Origin: Cereibacter azotoformans | GTDB lineage: Bacteria > Pseudomonadota > Alphaproteobacteria > Rhodobacterales > Rhodobacteraceae | NCBI GenBank assembly: GCA_017599285.1 | Contig: JAGFXX010000001.1 | Coordinates: 1,860,001 to 1,924,000 of the forward strand | Reading direction: 5' to 3' | DNA length: 64,000 bases | In this document: positions 46,072 to 56,397 of the stretch, piece by piece | Layout of the letters: each line of letters begins with the position of its first letter | Position numbering within the stretch: the first letter of the stretch is position 1 | Notes under the pieces: model-generated | Databases searched by the model: none | Told to the model about the DNA's origin: nothing | The model's input: only the letters and a program-made list of their open reading frames with translations | Made by a program: the position numbers and the translations under genes

Positions 46072-47295
46072 TCACGCCGGACGGCGCCGCTCGACAAACT
46101 CCACCAGCCGCGGCAGGCAGACCGTGCGCAGGTCGTAGCGGCCGAGGATCGTGTCGCGCGCGGCCTCGCGCAGCGGCCGGAACCGCTCGGGCTCGGCCAG
46201 GGCAAGGATCATGGCGCGCGACCAGCCCGGCACGTCGAAGAAATCGACCAGCAACCCGTTTCGCCCGTCCTCGATCACCTCTTCGACCGGCGCGGTGCGC
46301 GAGCCGATCACCAGCGCGCCCGCCGACATCGCCTCGAGCATCGACCAGGAGAGGACGAACGGATAGGTCAGATAGGCATGGGCCCGGCTGACCTGCATCA
46401 GCGCCCTGAACCGGTCGTAAGGCACGCGGCCCATGAAATGCACGCGCGAGAGATCGAGCCCGCCGCCCGCCTCGTCGAGGAAACGCTGCTTCCAGCTGCC
46501 CGTCGCCGGTGCGGGGCCGTAGCTCACGCCCTCGCCGCCCACCAGCACCACCTGCGCCTGGGGGCGTGCCGAGAGAACCTCGGGCAGGGCGCGCAGGAAG
46601 ATATGATAGCCGCGGTAGGGTTCGAGGTTGCGGTTGACGAAGGTCAGCACCTCATCGCCGGGGCGGAGCACACGCCCGTCCGGCAGCGCGAAGGATGCGC
46701 CGGGGTCGGGCGCCATCGAGAGGGTATCCACCCCGTCGTGAATGACCTCGATCTGCCGCCGCAGCGCCGCGGGATAGGTCGAGGCCTGCCACTGCGTCGG
46801 TGACAGCCCGGCGTCAGCGTGCAGCAGCGCCTGCCCCAGATGCGCCGCCCTGCCCTGCGCGATCATCACCGCGTCAAAGGCGTGCCGGTCGAACTCGGGA
46901 TCGAAGCCCACATCCTGCCCGATCCCGCGATAGTAGAACTCGGCATAGATCAGCAGCTTCGCCTCGGGCCAGACTTCCTTCAGGAACAGCGTCTCGCCCC
47001 AGCCGGAGTGACCGAAGATGACATCGGGCCTGTAGCCCTTCTGGTCGCGCAGCTGCAGCGCCGCGCGCGCCACGGTCACGCCCCGATCGCTCATCTGCGT
47101 GAAATTCCGCCCCAGCCGCGTCGCCTGCGGATCTGGGACGGGGGTCGCGTGGCGATAGCGCAGCACGGGGATGGGCGCCTCGCGCCCGTTGGTCGCATCG
47201 GTCAGGGCCAGACACTCGTGCCCGCGGCGCGCAAGCTCGGGTGCGAGATGCAGGAACTGGCCGGGAAAGTTCTGGTGGACGAACAGGATCTTCAT
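46072..47295 (-). CDS. Glycosyltransferase family 4 protein
   Basis: The 407-residue protein has the two-domain GT-B pattern, with MKILFVHQNFPGQFLHLAPE at the start and the C-terminal donor-site region SWSMLEAMSAGALVIGS followed by V..VIEDG. The acceptor is unknown; a surface polysaccharide is plausible. It starts six bases after the peptide-importer ATPase gene, in the same direction, so it appears to be the last gene of that operon. Confidence 0.88.
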   Translation of the reverse strand: MKILFVHQNFPGQFLHLAPELARRGHECLALTDATNGREAPIPVLRYRHATPVPDPQATRLGRNFTQMSDRGVTVARAALQLRDQKGYRPDVIFGHSGWGETLFLKEVWPEAKLLIYAEFYYRGIGQDVGFDPEFDRHAFDAVMIAQGRAAHLGQALLHADAGLSPTQWQASTYPAALRRQIEVIHDGVDTLSMAPDPGASFALPDGRVLRPGDEVLTFVNRNLEPYRGYHIFLRALPEVLSARPQAQVVLVGGEGVSYGPAPATGSWKQRFLDEAGGGLDLSRVHFMGRVPYDRFRALMQVSRAHAYLTYPFVLSWSMLEAMSAGALVIGSRTAPVEEVIEDGRNGLLVDFFDVPGWSRAMILALAEPERFRPLREAARDTILGRYDLRTVCLPRLVEFVERRRPA

Positions 47296-47301
47296 GGCGC
47301 C

Positions 47302-48903
47302 TCAGGCGGGCTGGCGCACCGGCCCTCCGAAGGCGGCGGCCAGCAGGGTGCGGGTGTAGTCGGTCTTGGGCCGCTCGAAGACCTCGTCGCCCTCGCCGGC
47401 CTCCACAACATCGCCGTCCTTCATGACCAGAACCTTGTGCGACAAGGCCCGCACCACCCTCAGGTCGTGGCTGATGAACAGATAGGCCAGCCCCCACTTG
47501 CGCTGCAGCGCGCGCAGAAGATCCACGATCTGGACCTGCACGGTCATGTCGAGCGCGCTTGTGGGCTCGTCCAGCACCACGAACTTCGGGCGCAGGATCA
47601 TCGCCCGGGCGATGGCGATGCGCTGGCGCTGCCCGCCCGAGAATTCGTGCGGGTAGCGGCCCATCGCGGCGGGGTCGAGGCCGACCTCGGTCATGATCTC
47701 GGCCACCATGTCGCGGCGGTCGCGGCCCTTCTCCACGCCATGCACGCCCAGCCCCTCGGCGATGATCTGCTCGACCGTCATGCGTGGCGACAGGCTGCCA
47801 TAGGGATCCTGGAACACGATCTGCATGTCGCGCCGGATCTCGCGCAGCGCCCGCGCCCGGCGCGACTGGATCTCCTGCCCGAGGAAGGTGATCGGCCCCT
47901 GCGACTCGATCAGCCGCAGAAGTGCAAGCGCCAGCGTCGTCTTGCCCGAGCCGCTCTCGCCCACCACGCCCAGCGTCTCGCCCTCGCGGATCGAGAGGCT
48001 GGCGGCGTTGACCGCCTTCACATGGCCGACGGTGCGCCGCAGGATGCCGCGCTGGATCGGGAACCAGATGCGCAGGTCGCGGGTGCGCACGATCTCGGCC
48101 GCGCCGGCCGGCACCGGATCGGGCCGGCCCTTCGGCTCGGCCGCCAGCAGCTTCTGCGTGTAGGGATGCTGCGGCGCCGCGAAGATCTGCGCCGCCGGCC
48201 CCTGCTCGACGATCTCGCCGCCCTGCATGACGCAGACCCGATCGGCAATGCGCCGCACCACGCCGAGATCGTGGGTGATGAACAGAAGGCTCAGGCCTTC
48301 CTTCGCCTTCAGTTCGGCCAGAAGGTCGAGGATCTGCGCCTGGATCGTCACGTCGAGCGCGGTGGTCGGCTCGTCCGCGACCAGCAGGTCGGGGCCGTTG
48401 GCCAGCGCCATCGCGATCATCACCCGCTGCCGCTGCCCGCCCGACAGCTGGTGCGGATAGGCGCCCAGCCGGCTTTCGGGCTCGCGGATGCCCACCTTCA
48501 CCAGCAGGTCGAGGATGCGCGCCCGCGCCTTCTCGCCGGTCAGGCCCTGATGCAGGGCGAGGCTCTCACCGATCTGCCGCTCGATCGTGTGCAGCGGGTT
48601 CAGCGAGGTCATCGGCTCCTGGAAGATGAAGCTGATGTCGTTGCCGCGCACCTTGCGCAGCGCGGGTTCCGGCGCGCCCACCATCTCGCGCTCGCCATAG
48701 CGGACGGACCCCGAGACCTCGGCGCTGTCGGGCAGAAGCGACACGGTGGACAGCGCCGTCACCGACTTGCCCGAGCCGCTTTCCCCCACCAGCGCCACCG
48801 TCTCGCCGCGCCCGACCGAGAAGCTGACGCGCTTGACAGCCTCGACCACGCGGCCGTCCTGCCGGAAGCGGACGGTCAGCTCTTTCACCTCGAGAACGCT
48901 CAT
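47302..48903 (-). CDS. yejF: Peptide ABC transporter, fused dual ATPase (YejF-like)
   Basis: The 533-residue protein holds two ABC ATPase domains in one chain. The first has Walker [11 protein letters not shown] and signature LSGGQRQR; the second has [11 protein letters not shown] and FSGGQRQR. Each is followed by [10 protein letters not shown] or [10 protein letters not shown]. The two halves correspond to DppD- and DppF-type domains. Its ATG overlaps the yejE stop by four bases. Confidence 0.93.
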   Translation of the reverse strand: MSVLEVKELTVRFRQDGRVVEAVKRVSFSVGRGETVALVGESGSGKSVTALSTVSLLPDSAEVSGSVRYGEREMVGAPEPALRKVRGNDISFIFQEPMTSLNPLHTIERQIGESLALHQGLTGEKARARILDLLVKVGIREPESRLGAYPHQLSGGQRQRVMIAMALANGPDLLVADEPTTALDVTIQAQILDLLAELKAKEGLSLLFITHDLGVVRRIADRVCVMQGGEIVEQGPAAQIFAAPQHPYTQKLLAAEPKGRPDPVPAGAAEIVRTRDLRIWFPIQRGILRRTVGHVKAVNAASLSIREGETLGVVGESGSGKTTLALALLRLIESQGPITFLGQEIQSRRARALREIRRDMQIVFQDPYGSLSPRMTVEQIIAEGLGVHGVEKGRDRRDMVAEIMTEVGLDPAAMGRYPHEFSGGQRQRIAIARAMILRPKFVVLDEPTSALDMTVQVQIVDLLRALQRKWGLAYLFISHDLRVVRALSHKVLVMKDGDVVEAGEGDEVFERPKTDYTRTLLAAAFGGPVRQPA

Positions 48904-50006
48904 CGGAAGGTCTTTCGCGGGTCGAAGGCGTCGCGCACGCCCTCGAAGATGAAGACCATCAGCGACAGCATGATCGCGAAGGCGAAGAAGGCGGTGAAGC
49001 CCAGCCACGGCGCCTGCAGGTTCTGCTTGGCCTGCAGCGTGAGTTCCCCCAGCGACGGCGCCGACGAGGGCAGCCCGAAGCCGAGGAAGTCCAGCGCGGC
49101 GAGGCTGCCGATCGTGCCGGTGATGATGAAGGGCAGCATGGTCAGCGTGGCCACCATCGCATTCGGCAGCACATGGCGGAACATGATGACCAGATCGGAC
49201 ACGCCCAGCGCCCGCGCCGCCCGCACATATTCGAAGTTGCGCGCGCGCAGGAATTCGGCCCGGACGACGCCGATCAGGCTCGTCCAGCCGAACAGAACCA
49301 TCAGCCCCACCAGCAGCCAGAAGTCCATCTGCCAGATCGCGGCCACGATGATGATGATGTAAAGCGAGGGGGTCGAGCCCCAGAGTTCAATGATCCGCTG
49401 AAAGATCAGGTCGGTCAGGCCGCCGAAATAGCCCTGCACCGCACCCGCCGCGATCCCGATGACCGAGGTCAGGAAGGTCACGATCAGCGCGAAGGCCACC
49501 GACAGGCGGAAGCCGTAGATCACGCGGGCCAGCACGTCGCGCGCCGTGTCGTCGGTGCCGAGCCAGTGGTTGGCGTCGGGCGACGAGGGCGCGGCGCGGC
49601 CGATGTCGTTGATCGTGTCATAGCTGTAGGGGATCGGTGGCCAGAGCAGCCAGCCCGCCTCGATCGGCTCGCCATCGACGCTGCCCGTGTCGATCTGGGC
49701 CTCCACCGCCTCGGGATCGTCGAGGCAGGCCTCCAGCCCGCCCGAGCGGATCAGGCAGCGCACCTCGGGGTCGCGATAGGCGGCCTCGGTCTGGAAGTCG
49801 CCGCCGAAGACGGTCTCGGGGTAGAAATGGGTGATGGGCGTGTAGAGGCTGCCGCGATAGCTGACCAGCAGCGGCTTGTCGTTGGCGATGATCTCGGCGA
49901 ACAGCGACAGGCCGAACAGGATCGAGAAGATGAACAGCGACCAGTAGGCGCGCCGGTTGGCCTTGAAGTTGCGCCAGCGGCGTTGGTTGAGCGGGGAGAG
50001 CGCCAT
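48900..50006 (-). CDS. yejE: Peptide ABC transporter permease (YejE-like)
   Basis: The 368-residue inner-membrane permease belongs to the DppC/OppC type, with an N-terminal helix, a periplasmic insert of about 120 residues characteristic of YejE, and a transmembrane domain including the EAA-type loop (ARALGVSDLVIMFRHVLPNA). Start ATG 50006 gives MALSPLNQRR. It follows yejB by one base. Confidence 0.93.
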   Translation of the reverse strand: MALSPLNQRRWRNFKANRRAYWSLFIFSILFGLSLFAEIIANDKPLLVSYRGSLYTPITHFYPETVFGGDFQTEAAYRDPEVRCLIRSGGLEACLDDPEAVEAQIDTGSVDGEPIEAGWLLWPPIPYSYDTINDIGRAAPSSPDANHWLGTDDTARDVLARVIYGFRLSVAFALIVTFLTSVIGIAAGAVQGYFGGLTDLIFQRIIELWGSTPSLYIIIIVAAIWQMDFWLLVGLMVLFGWTSLIGVVRAEFLRARNFEYVRAARALGVSDLVIMFRHVLPNAMVATLTMLPFIITGTIGSLAALDFLGFGLPSSAPSLGELTLQAKQNLQAPWLGFTAFFAFAIMLSLMVFIFEGVRDAFDPRKTFR

Positions 50007-50007
50007 C

Positions 50008-51096
50008 TCAGCCCCGCGTCCCGAAGTCGATCCGCGGGTCGATCCAGACATACATCAGGTCCGACAGGATCCCCATCAGCAGCCCCAGCAGGCCGAAGAC
50101 GAAAAGCGTGCCGAAGATCACCGGATAATCGCGCGCCACCGCCGCCTCGAATCCCAGCCGCCCCAACCCGTCGAGCGAGAAGATCGTCTCGATGATGAGG
50201 CTGCCGCCGAAGAAGACCGACACGAAGACCGACGGGAAGGAGGCGATCACGATCAGCATGGCGTTGCGGAAGACATGGCCGTAGAGCACCCGACCCTCGG
50301 TCAGGCCCTTGGCCCGCGCCGTCATCACATATTGCTTGCGGATCTCCTCGAGGAACGAGTTCTTCGTCAGCAGCGTCAGCGTGGCGAAGGCCGAGATGGT
50401 CGAGGCCACCACCGGCAGCGTGATGTGCCAGAAGTAGTCCACGATCTTGCCCCAGAGCGACAGGCTCTCCCAGTTGTCGGATGTCAGCCCGCGCAGCGGG
50501 AACCACTGCCAGTAGGAGCCGCCGGCAAACAGCACCAGCAGAAGGATCGCGAACAGGAAGCCCGGAATCGCATAGGCCACGATGATGGCGCCGCTGGTCC
50601 AGGTGTCGAAGCTGGTGCCGTCGCGCACCGCCTTGCGGATGCCCAGCGGGATCGAGACCAGATAGGCGATCAGCGTGGACCACAGCCCCAGCGTGATCGA
50701 GACGGGCATCTTCTCCAGCACCAGGTCCACGACCGAGATCGAGCGGAAGTAGCTCTCGCCGAAGTCGAAGCGCATGTAGTTCCACATCATGTCGAGGAAG
50801 CGTTCCAGCGGCGGCTTGTCGAAGCCGAACTGCTTCTCGAGCTGGGCGATGAACTCGGGCGGAAGCCCGCGCGAGCCGACATAGCGTTCGTCGGCCTGCA
50901 TGGTGGGCGTGCTCGTGGTGCCGGCGTCGCCTCCGCCGGCCACGGTCTGGAACACGTCGCCCTGCCCTTCCAGCCGCGCGAGCACCTGCTCGATCGGGCC
51001 GCCGGGCACGAACTGCGTCAGGGCGAAGTTGATGACCATGATGCCGAACAGCGTCGGCACGATCAGCAGCAACCGCCGGAGGATGTAGGCTCCCAT
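50008..51096 (-). CDS. yejB: Peptide ABC transporter permease (YejB-like)
   Basis: The 362-residue DppB-type permease has the opening [20 protein letters not shown] and [10 protein letters not shown], and an EAA loop ([20 protein letters not shown]). It pairs with the following permease in the importer. It begins 15 bases after the binding-protein gene. Confidence 0.94.
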   Translation of the reverse strand: MGAYILRRLLLIVPTLFGIMVINFALTQFVPGGPIEQVLARLEGQGDVFQTVAGGGDAGTTSTPTMQADERYVGSRGLPPEFIAQLEKQFGFDKPPLERFLDMMWNYMRFDFGESYFRSISVVDLVLEKMPVSITLGLWSTLIAYLVSIPLGIRKAVRDGTSFDTWTSGAIIVAYAIPGFLFAILLLVLFAGGSYWQWFPLRGLTSDNWESLSLWGKIVDYFWHITLPVVASTISAFATLTLLTKNSFLEEIRKQYVMTARAKGLTEGRVLYGHVFRNAMLIVIASFPSVFVSVFFGGSLIIETIFSLDGLGRLGFEAAVARDYPVIFGTLFVFGLLGLLMGILSDLMYVWIDPRIDFGTRG

Positions 51097-51111
51097 TTGG
51101 GATGCGACCCC

Positions 51112-53043
51112 TTAGCGTCTCAGCGCGCCCGCCGCGCGCAAGGCCTCGGCCTTGTCGGGGTTGAACCACCAGAAGTCCAGCTCTCCCAGCGCATAGGGCG
51201 GAAGTTCCTCGGGATGCTCGTACATGTCGTAATAGGCGACGGTGTGGCTGGCCTTGTACCATTGCGGCACCCAGAACCGCTGAAGCCGCAGCACACGATC
51301 CAGCGCCTTGGTCGCCACCTCGAGCTCGTCCGAGGTCTCGGCCGCCAGCACCATCTCGATCATCCGGTCCACCGCCGGGCTCTTGAGCCCCATCATGTTG
51401 AAGCTGGAGACATCGGCGGTTTCCGACCCGTAATACTGCTTGAGTTCCGAGCCGGAGATGTAGTTCGTGCGCGCGTTCCCGGTGGTGATGTCGAAATCGT
51501 AGCTCGGCGGCCGGGTGCGGCTTTCCATCTGGGCGTTGTCCACCCGCGTCATCAGCGCGTCGATACCGAGCGCCCGCAGGTTCTCGATGAACGGGTTGAT
51601 GACGCGGTCGAAGGTCTGGCTGTCGTTCAGGAACTCGATCCGCAGCACCTCGCCGCTGGCGTTGCGGCGCAGGCCGTCGGCGCCCACCGCCCAGCCGGCC
51701 TCGTCCAGAAGCCGGCTCGCCGCGCGCAGGTTGCCACGGTCGAGTTGCCGGTCGCCCGATCCGGCGGGGCTGACGGGAGGGTCCGTCAGGATCGACTCGG
51801 GCAGCAGCCCCTCGTCCACCAGCGGCTTCATCAGCGCCACCTCGGCCTCGGACGGCGGGCCCTCGGCCTCTAGGTAGCTGTTTTCCCAGAAGGAATCGAC
51901 GCGGGTATAGAGGCCGTAGAACAGCGTCGCGTTGGACCATTCGAAGTTGAACATCAGGCCCAGCGCCTCGCGCACGCGGGGGTCCTGGAACTTCTCGCGG
52001 CGCAGGTTCATCATCCAGCCCTGCCCGGTGGCCTTGGCGCCCGAGGGCAGTTCGACCTTCGTCACATGGCCGTCGTTGACCGAAGGAAAGTCGTAGCCCG
52101 TGGCCCAGAGGATCGAGGAGGCCTCGTTGCGGAAGGTGTAGCTGCCGCCCTTGAAGCCCTCGAAGGCCGCGTTGTAATCGGCGTAATATTCAATGCGGAT
52201 CGTGTCGAAATTGCCCCGCCCGCGGTTGATCGGCAGATCATTGCCCCAGTAGTCGGGATTGCGGCGATAGACGACCGTCTGGCCCACGTTCATCCGGTCG
52301 AGCACATAGGGCCCCGAGCCGAGGAAGGGCTTGAGGCTGCCCTCCTCCAGATCCAGCCCCTCGCGCTCGTACTGGGCCTTGGACAGGACCGGCAGGCCGC
52401 CCACGTCCTGCGGCAGGTCGCGGGTGGGGATGCCCGGCTTGAAGGTGAACCTGACCCGGTGACTGTCGAGCGCCTCGGCGCTTTCGACCTGCTGGGCAAA
52501 GACGGTGCGGAAATCGGTCAGCCCCTTGGTGACGAAGGTCTCGTAGGAAAAGACCACATCCTCGGCCGTCACCGGCGTTCCGTCCGAGAACTTCGCCTCG
52601 GGGCGCAGGTTGAAGATCACCCAGCTGCGATCCTCGGGATATTCCAGCGTCTCGCAAAGCAGGCAATAGGAGGCGCCGATCTCGTCGGCAGTGCCGGTGA
52701 GGATCGATTCGTACATGATCGACGAGAGCGCGGCGGCCCGGCCCTTCACCGAGTAGGGGTTCATCGAATCGAACCCGCCGAAGGTCCACTCCGAGATCTC
52801 GCCCCCCTTGGGCGCGTCGGGGTTCACATAGGCGAGATGCGTGAAATCGGCCGGGTATTTCAGTTCGCCGAAGGTCGAGATGCCATGCGAGCGGATGATC
52901 GTCTCAGCCTCCTGCGCGCGGACCGGAAGCGCCGCGGCCGTGACGATCAGAAGGCCAAGCCCCCCCAGAAGCCATGACTGCACGTCGGGAAGTCTCGAGG
53001 TTGCGACCCTGCCCTGCGCCGTGCGCGCCGCGACTCCACCCAT
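51112..53043 (-). CDS. yejA: Peptide ABC transporter substrate-binding protein (YejA-like)
   Basis: This 643-residue periplasmic binding protein of the SBP_bac_5 family has a signal segment near residues 22-44 (SWLLGGLGLLIVTAAALPVR) and family features such as YPEDRSWVIFNLRPEAKFSD and VTAEDVVFSYE. The YejABEF importer takes up oligopeptides, including some antimicrobial peptides in enterics; the ligand here is unknown. AGGGAG precedes the ATG at 53043. It is first in yejABEF. Confidence 0.92.
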   Translation of the reverse strand: MGGVAARTAQGRVATSRLPDVQSWLLGGLGLLIVTAAALPVRAQEAETIIRSHGISTFGELKYPADFTHLAYVNPDAPKGGEISEWTFGGFDSMNPYSVKGRAAALSSIMYESILTGTADEIGASYCLLCETLEYPEDRSWVIFNLRPEAKFSDGTPVTAEDVVFSYETFVTKGLTDFRTVFAQQVESAEALDSHRVRFTFKPGIPTRDLPQDVGGLPVLSKAQYEREGLDLEEGSLKPFLGSGPYVLDRMNVGQTVVYRRNPDYWGNDLPINRGRGNFDTIRIEYYADYNAAFEGFKGGSYTFRNEASSILWATGYDFPSVNDGHVTKVELPSGAKATGQGWMMNLRREKFQDPRVREALGLMFNFEWSNATLFYGLYTRVDSFWENSYLEAEGPPSEAEVALMKPLVDEGLLPESILTDPPVSPAGSGDRQLDRGNLRAASRLLDEAGWAVGADGLRRNASGEVLRIEFLNDSQTFDRVINPFIENLRALGIDALMTRVDNAQMESRTRPPSYDFDITTGNARTNYISGSELKQYYGSETADVSSFNMMGLKSPAVDRMIEMVLAAETSDELEVATKALDRVLRLQRFWVPQWYKASHTVAYYDMYEHPEELPPYALGELDFWWFNPDKAEALRAAGALRR

Positions 53044-53177
53044 ACCGTTCTCCCTGCCCCGTTCCGTTCCGCCCCTGGACCTCGAGCGGCCCTGCGGTGG
53101 ACCATGCTACGGTGCAACCCGCAGCGGCCTCAAGTTGCGATTGCGTGACAGGGGCTGCAAGAGCCGGCCCCGACAGC

Positions 53178-53201
53178 AAAAAGGCCGCCCGGTGGGCGGC
53201 C
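53178..53201 (-). terminator. Cytochrome cy gene terminator
   Basis: On the minus strand GGCCGCCC and GGGCGGCC make an 8-bp stem with a 3-base loop followed by TTTTT, 24 bases after the stop of the cytochrome gene. It is a standard intrinsic terminator. Confidence 0.9.
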
Positions 53202-53224
53202 TGCCGCAGGGCGTGGGCCGTGCG

Positions 53225-53752
53225 TTACTGAAGCGAGGCGAGATAGGCCACGACATCCGCCCGGTCCTGCTCTTTCGGCAGGCCCGCGAAGGTCATCTTG
53301 GTGCCGGGCACATGGCTCCGGGGGTTCTGAACGAAGGCGCCGAGTTCCTCGACTGTCCAGGCCGGCGCATCGGCCGCGTGGGCCACCATCGCGTCCGAAT
53401 AGGCAAAGCCGTCAACACCCGCCACCGCGCGATCGATGATCCCGTCGAGATGCGGGCCGGTGGCGTTCGACCCGTCGAGCTTGTGGCAGGCTGCGCATTT
53501 CGCATAGACCTTCTGACCGGCCGCCGGATCGGCCGCGGCCACCAGCTCGGCGAAGGGCACGGCCTCGGCATCGGGCTCTTCCTCGGCCGCCCCGCCTCCG
53601 CCCGTCTCGATCACATAGGCCTGCACGGCATCCTCGCCATGACCCCCGCCGGTGGTGTAGAGCCCGGTGGCCGCCCAGGATCCGAGCAGGAATACCAGGA
53701 GCGCGCCGCACCCGGCGCCGACCGCCTTCGTCAGGGTCATCGTGTCGAACAT
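53225..53752 (-). CDS. cycY: Membrane-anchored cytochrome cy
   Basis: The 175-residue cytochrome c has an uncleaved N-terminal anchor (GAGCGALLVFLLGSWAA), a linker of about 45 residues rich in Gly, Ala and Glu, and a mitochondrial-type class I heme domain (CAACHK, later Met in GTKMTFAG). Cytochrome cy shuttles electrons between the bc1 complex and oxidases or the reaction centre. The linker is short, as reported for R. sphaeroides cy, whereas R. capsulatus has a longer one. It is divergent from pheA. Confidence 0.92.
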   Translation of the reverse strand: MFDTMTLTKAVGAGCGALLVFLLGSWAATGLYTTGGGHGEDAVQAYVIETGGGGAAEEEPDAEAVPFAELVAAADPAAGQKVYAKCAACHKLDGSNATGPHLDGIIDRAVAGVDGFAYSDAMVAHAADAPAWTVEELGAFVQNPRSHVPGTKMTFAGLPKEQDRADVVAYLASLQ

Positions 53753-53872
53753 GTCGCATTTACCTCGATTTGGGTCCGCGGGACATGTATCCGCTTCTTC
53801 CCGATCCTTTCAAGGTGTAGTAGCGCCGCCGGACGCGGGGACAACCTGTTTTTGATCGCGGAGACCCTAGTC

Positions 53873-54706
53873 ATGACCGGCCGAATCGCTTTCCAGGGGG
53901 AACCCGGAGCCTATTCGCACCAAGCCTGCCGGCAGGCCCGGCCCGGGATGGAGGCCGTCCCCTGCCGCACCTTCGAGGATGCGATCGAGATGGTCCGCGC
54001 GGGCGAAGCCGATCTGGCGATGCTGCCGGTCGAGAACTCGACCTACGGCCGGGTCGCCGACATCCACACGCTGCTGCCGGGCTCTGGCCTGCGGATCGTG
54101 GACGAGGCGTTCGTGCGGGTCCATATCAACCTGCTGGCGGTGCGCGGCACGCCCGTCGGGCGGATCGAGCGCGCCATGAGCCATACGGTGCTGCTGGGCC
54201 AGTGCCGAACCTTCCTGCGCGACCACGGGCTCCGCCCGGTGACCGGCGCCGACACGGCAGGTTCGGCGCGGCTGGTGGCCGAGAAGAACGACCCCGCGCT
54301 CGCGGCCCTCGCCTCCGAGCTTGCGGGCGAGATCTATGGCCTCGACGTGATCGCGCGCCACATCGAGGACCAGTCCAACAACACCACCCGGTTCCTCGTC
54401 ATGTCGCGCGAGGCCGACTGGAGCCGGCGCGGCCCCGGCAAGATGGTCACGACCTTCACCTTCCGCGTGCGCAACATCCCGGCCGCGCTCTACAAGGCGC
54501 TCGGCGGCTTTGCCACCAACGGGGTGAACATGACCAAGCTCGAGAGCTACATGGTCGGCGGATCCTTCACGGCGACCGAGTTCTACGCCGACATCGAGGG
54601 CCATCCCGAGGATGCGAACGTGGCGCTTGCGCTCGAGGAGTTGCGCTTCTTCACCAGCCAGTCCGAAATCCTCGGCGTCTATCCCGCCGATCCGGGGCGG
54701 GGCTGA
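53873..54706 (+). CDS. pheA: Prephenate dehydratase
   Basis: PheA converts prephenate to phenylpyruvate in phenylalanine synthesis. The 277-residue protein has the catalytic-domain start IAFQGEPGAYSHQA, the NNTTRFLVMS motif with its TRF triplet, and a C-terminal ACT domain (ALGGFATNGVNMTKLES) for feedback by phenylalanine. No chorismate mutase domain is fused; the separate enzyme is at 7.8-8.1 kb. GGAG lies nine bases before the ATG. Confidence 0.96.
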   Translation: MTGRIAFQGEPGAYSHQACRQARPGMEAVPCRTFEDAIEMVRAGEADLAMLPVENSTYGRVADIHTLLPGSGLRIVDEAFVRVHINLLAVRGTPVGRIERAMSHTVLLGQCRTFLRDHGLRPVTGADTAGSARLVAEKNDPALAALASELAGEIYGLDVIARHIEDQSNNTTRFLVMSREADWSRRGPGKMVTTFTFRVRNIPAALYKALGGFATNGVNMTKLESYMVGGSFTATEFYADIEGHPEDANVALALEELRFFTSQSEILGVYPADPGRG

Positions 54707-54736
54707 CCCGAGCATCGGGGCACGCGGCCTTTCGGT

Positions 54737-55222
54737 TCAGCCCTGCGTGTCGCTGCGGCGCGCCTTCCAGCGATCCTCGATGTCGGCGGCAAGGCCCGCG
54801 ATGCGCCTGTCGTACTTCTCCTGCAGCTTGCCCCGCGCAAGCCGCAGCGACTGGATGAAGACCCGCGCGGTCATCGACAGGGGCCGGACCTCCGAGACCA
54901 CCGTCACCCGCGTCCGACGCAGGGCGACCTCATGGAGATCGAGCATCAGGTCGGCCTTCATGGAGTGTCCGATGGCCTCGAACAGCAGGCGCTGGCCCGG
55001 CTCGGCCCCGGCGAGGCGCATGTCCACCTCGCGCGGCTTGCCCTGAAATCCGAAGCGGATCAGCCAGGCCATGCCCGGCCCTTCGGTCGGCGCACCGTCG
55101 AGCCGCTGCATCTCGACCCCGCGCCTGAGCGCCGTCCGCTCCCAGAGGGTGAAATCCGAAAGCTGCCCCCATACGAAATCTATCGGAGCCTCGACGACTT
55201 CCTTCGCGCTCAGCCGCATCAT
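54737..55222 (-). CDS. SRPBCC-family protein
   Basis: The 161-residue protein has the START/SRPBCC fold pattern (VVEAPIDFVWGQLSDFTLWE at the start and a long C-terminal helix). These proteins bind hydrophobic ligands in a central cavity; the ligand here is unknown. Two adjacent ATGs (55222 and 55219) follow GGGGACGG. It begins 33 bases after nudC on the same strand and is convergent with pheA. Confidence 0.85.
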   Translation of the reverse strand: MMRLSAKEVVEAPIDFVWGQLSDFTLWERTALRRGVEMQRLDGAPTEGPGMAWLIRFGFQGKPREVDMRLAGAEPGQRLLFEAIGHSMKADLMLDLHEVALRRTRVTVVSEVRPLSMTARVFIQSLRLARGKLQEKYDRRIAGLAADIEDRWKARRSDTQG

Positions 55223-55255
55223 CCGTCCCCTTTCGCGTTCCGGCGCCTTCTGGCC

Positions 55256-56209
55256 TCAATCCAGCCGGTCCGCAAGCCAGTTGGCGATGAGGAAATGCGC
55301 GATCGAGCCCTCGCGCGCCGGCTTGATCGCGGGATGGCGCCCGGCCATCACTGTCAGCATCTCCTCGCGTGAGACCCAGCAGGCCTGCTCGAGTTCGGCC
55401 GGGTCGAGGGTGATCTCCTCCGTGAGGGCGATCCCGTGGCAGCCCATCATCAGCGACGCCGGAAAGGGCCAGGGCTGGCTTGCGAGGTAGCGCACGGGGC
55501 CGACGGTCACGCCCGCCTCCTCCAGCACCTCGCGGCGCACGGCGGCCTCGATCGTCTCGCCCGGCTCGACAAAGCCCGCGAGACAGGAATGGACGCCCTC
55601 GGGCCAGCCGGGCGAGCGGCCGATCAGCGCGCGGTTTCCGTGGGTCACGAGCATGATGACCACCGGATCCGTCCGCGGAAAATGCTGCGCCGCGCAGACG
55701 GTGCAGCGGCGGTGCCAGCCGCCCTCGGTGGGCGCCGAGGGCGCCCCGCAGGCCGAGCAGAAGCGGTGGCTCCGGTGCCACTGGACCAGCGCCTTGGCCG
55801 TCGCCGCAAGCTCTGCCTCGCGGGGCGAGAGCCGCAGCATGACCCCGCGCAGCTCGCCGAAGCCCAGGGCCCCGGGCAGCGCCGGATGGGTCTGGAACGA
55901 AGGATCGAAGAAGCCCGCCTGAACCGCCTCGGCCCCCGCTTCGGCCGACCAGTGCGAGATGTCGGCGGCAAAGCGGGGCAGGTCTCCGTCGAGCCCCAGA
56001 AAGACCGGCGCATCGGCGCCGGCCAACGCCGGATGGCCGGCCTCGAGCCAGCCCAGGTGCCCGCCATCCGCGCAGAGCGGGCGGCCTCGCCAGACCGGCA
56101 GGATCCGCCCGGCCTTGAGCAGACCCGCCAGCCCCTCGGCATCCCCCCTCAGCCGCCCTGCCCGATCCAGTCCCGAGCCTCCGAAGGTCACCGTTTCCGC
56201 GATGCGCAT
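55256..56209 (-). CDS. nudC: NAD(H) pyrophosphatase / RNA deNADding enzyme NudC
   Basis: NudC hydrolyses NADH and removes NAD caps from RNA. The 317-residue protein has an N-terminal domain, a zinc ribbon CSACG..CTVC and the Nudix box GFVEPGETIEAAVRREVLEE followed by EAG, and the family QPWPFPASLM motif. The ATG at 56209 is preceded by GGGAGGGCGG; the frame is open to 56710 but crosses the SRP RNA gene. Confidence 0.95.
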   Translation of the reverse strand: MRIAETVTFGGSGLDRAGRLRGDAEGLAGLLKAGRILPVWRGRPLCADGGHLGWLEAGHPALAGADAPVFLGLDGDLPRFAADISHWSAEAGAEAVQAGFFDPSFQTHPALPGALGFGELRGVMLRLSPREAELAATAKALVQWHRSHRFCSACGAPSAPTEGGWHRRCTVCAAQHFPRTDPVVIMLVTHGNRALIGRSPGWPEGVHSCLAGFVEPGETIEAAVRREVLEEAGVTVGPVRYLASQPWPFPASLMMGCHGIALTEEITLDPAELEQACWVSREEMLTVMAGRHPAIKPAREGSIAHFLIANWLADRLD

Positions 56210-56362
56210 TCCGCCCTCCCACAGCCGGCGCCCCCGCCACCCGTCGGCCGTCATGCCACGCCGCGCCCGCCCGGCCAAGGGGCCCGGAGGCGCCTTGCGG
56301 CCGGGCCGCCGCGAGAGCAGCGCGGCGCATGAGCCTCGAGCCACCCTGCGTCCCCGGGGCGC

Positions 56363-56391
56363 TTGCAAATGCGGACGGCCCGGCCTATATC
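56363..56391 (+). promoter_or_regulatory. SRP RNA promoter
   Basis: TTGCAA (56363-56368) and TATATC (56386-56391) are separated by exactly 17 bases. The predicted start seven bases downstream coincides with the 5' end of the paired SRP RNA stem. The 150 bases between nudC and this promoter show nothing else I can name. Confidence 0.8.
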
Positions 56392-56397
56392 GGCCGC

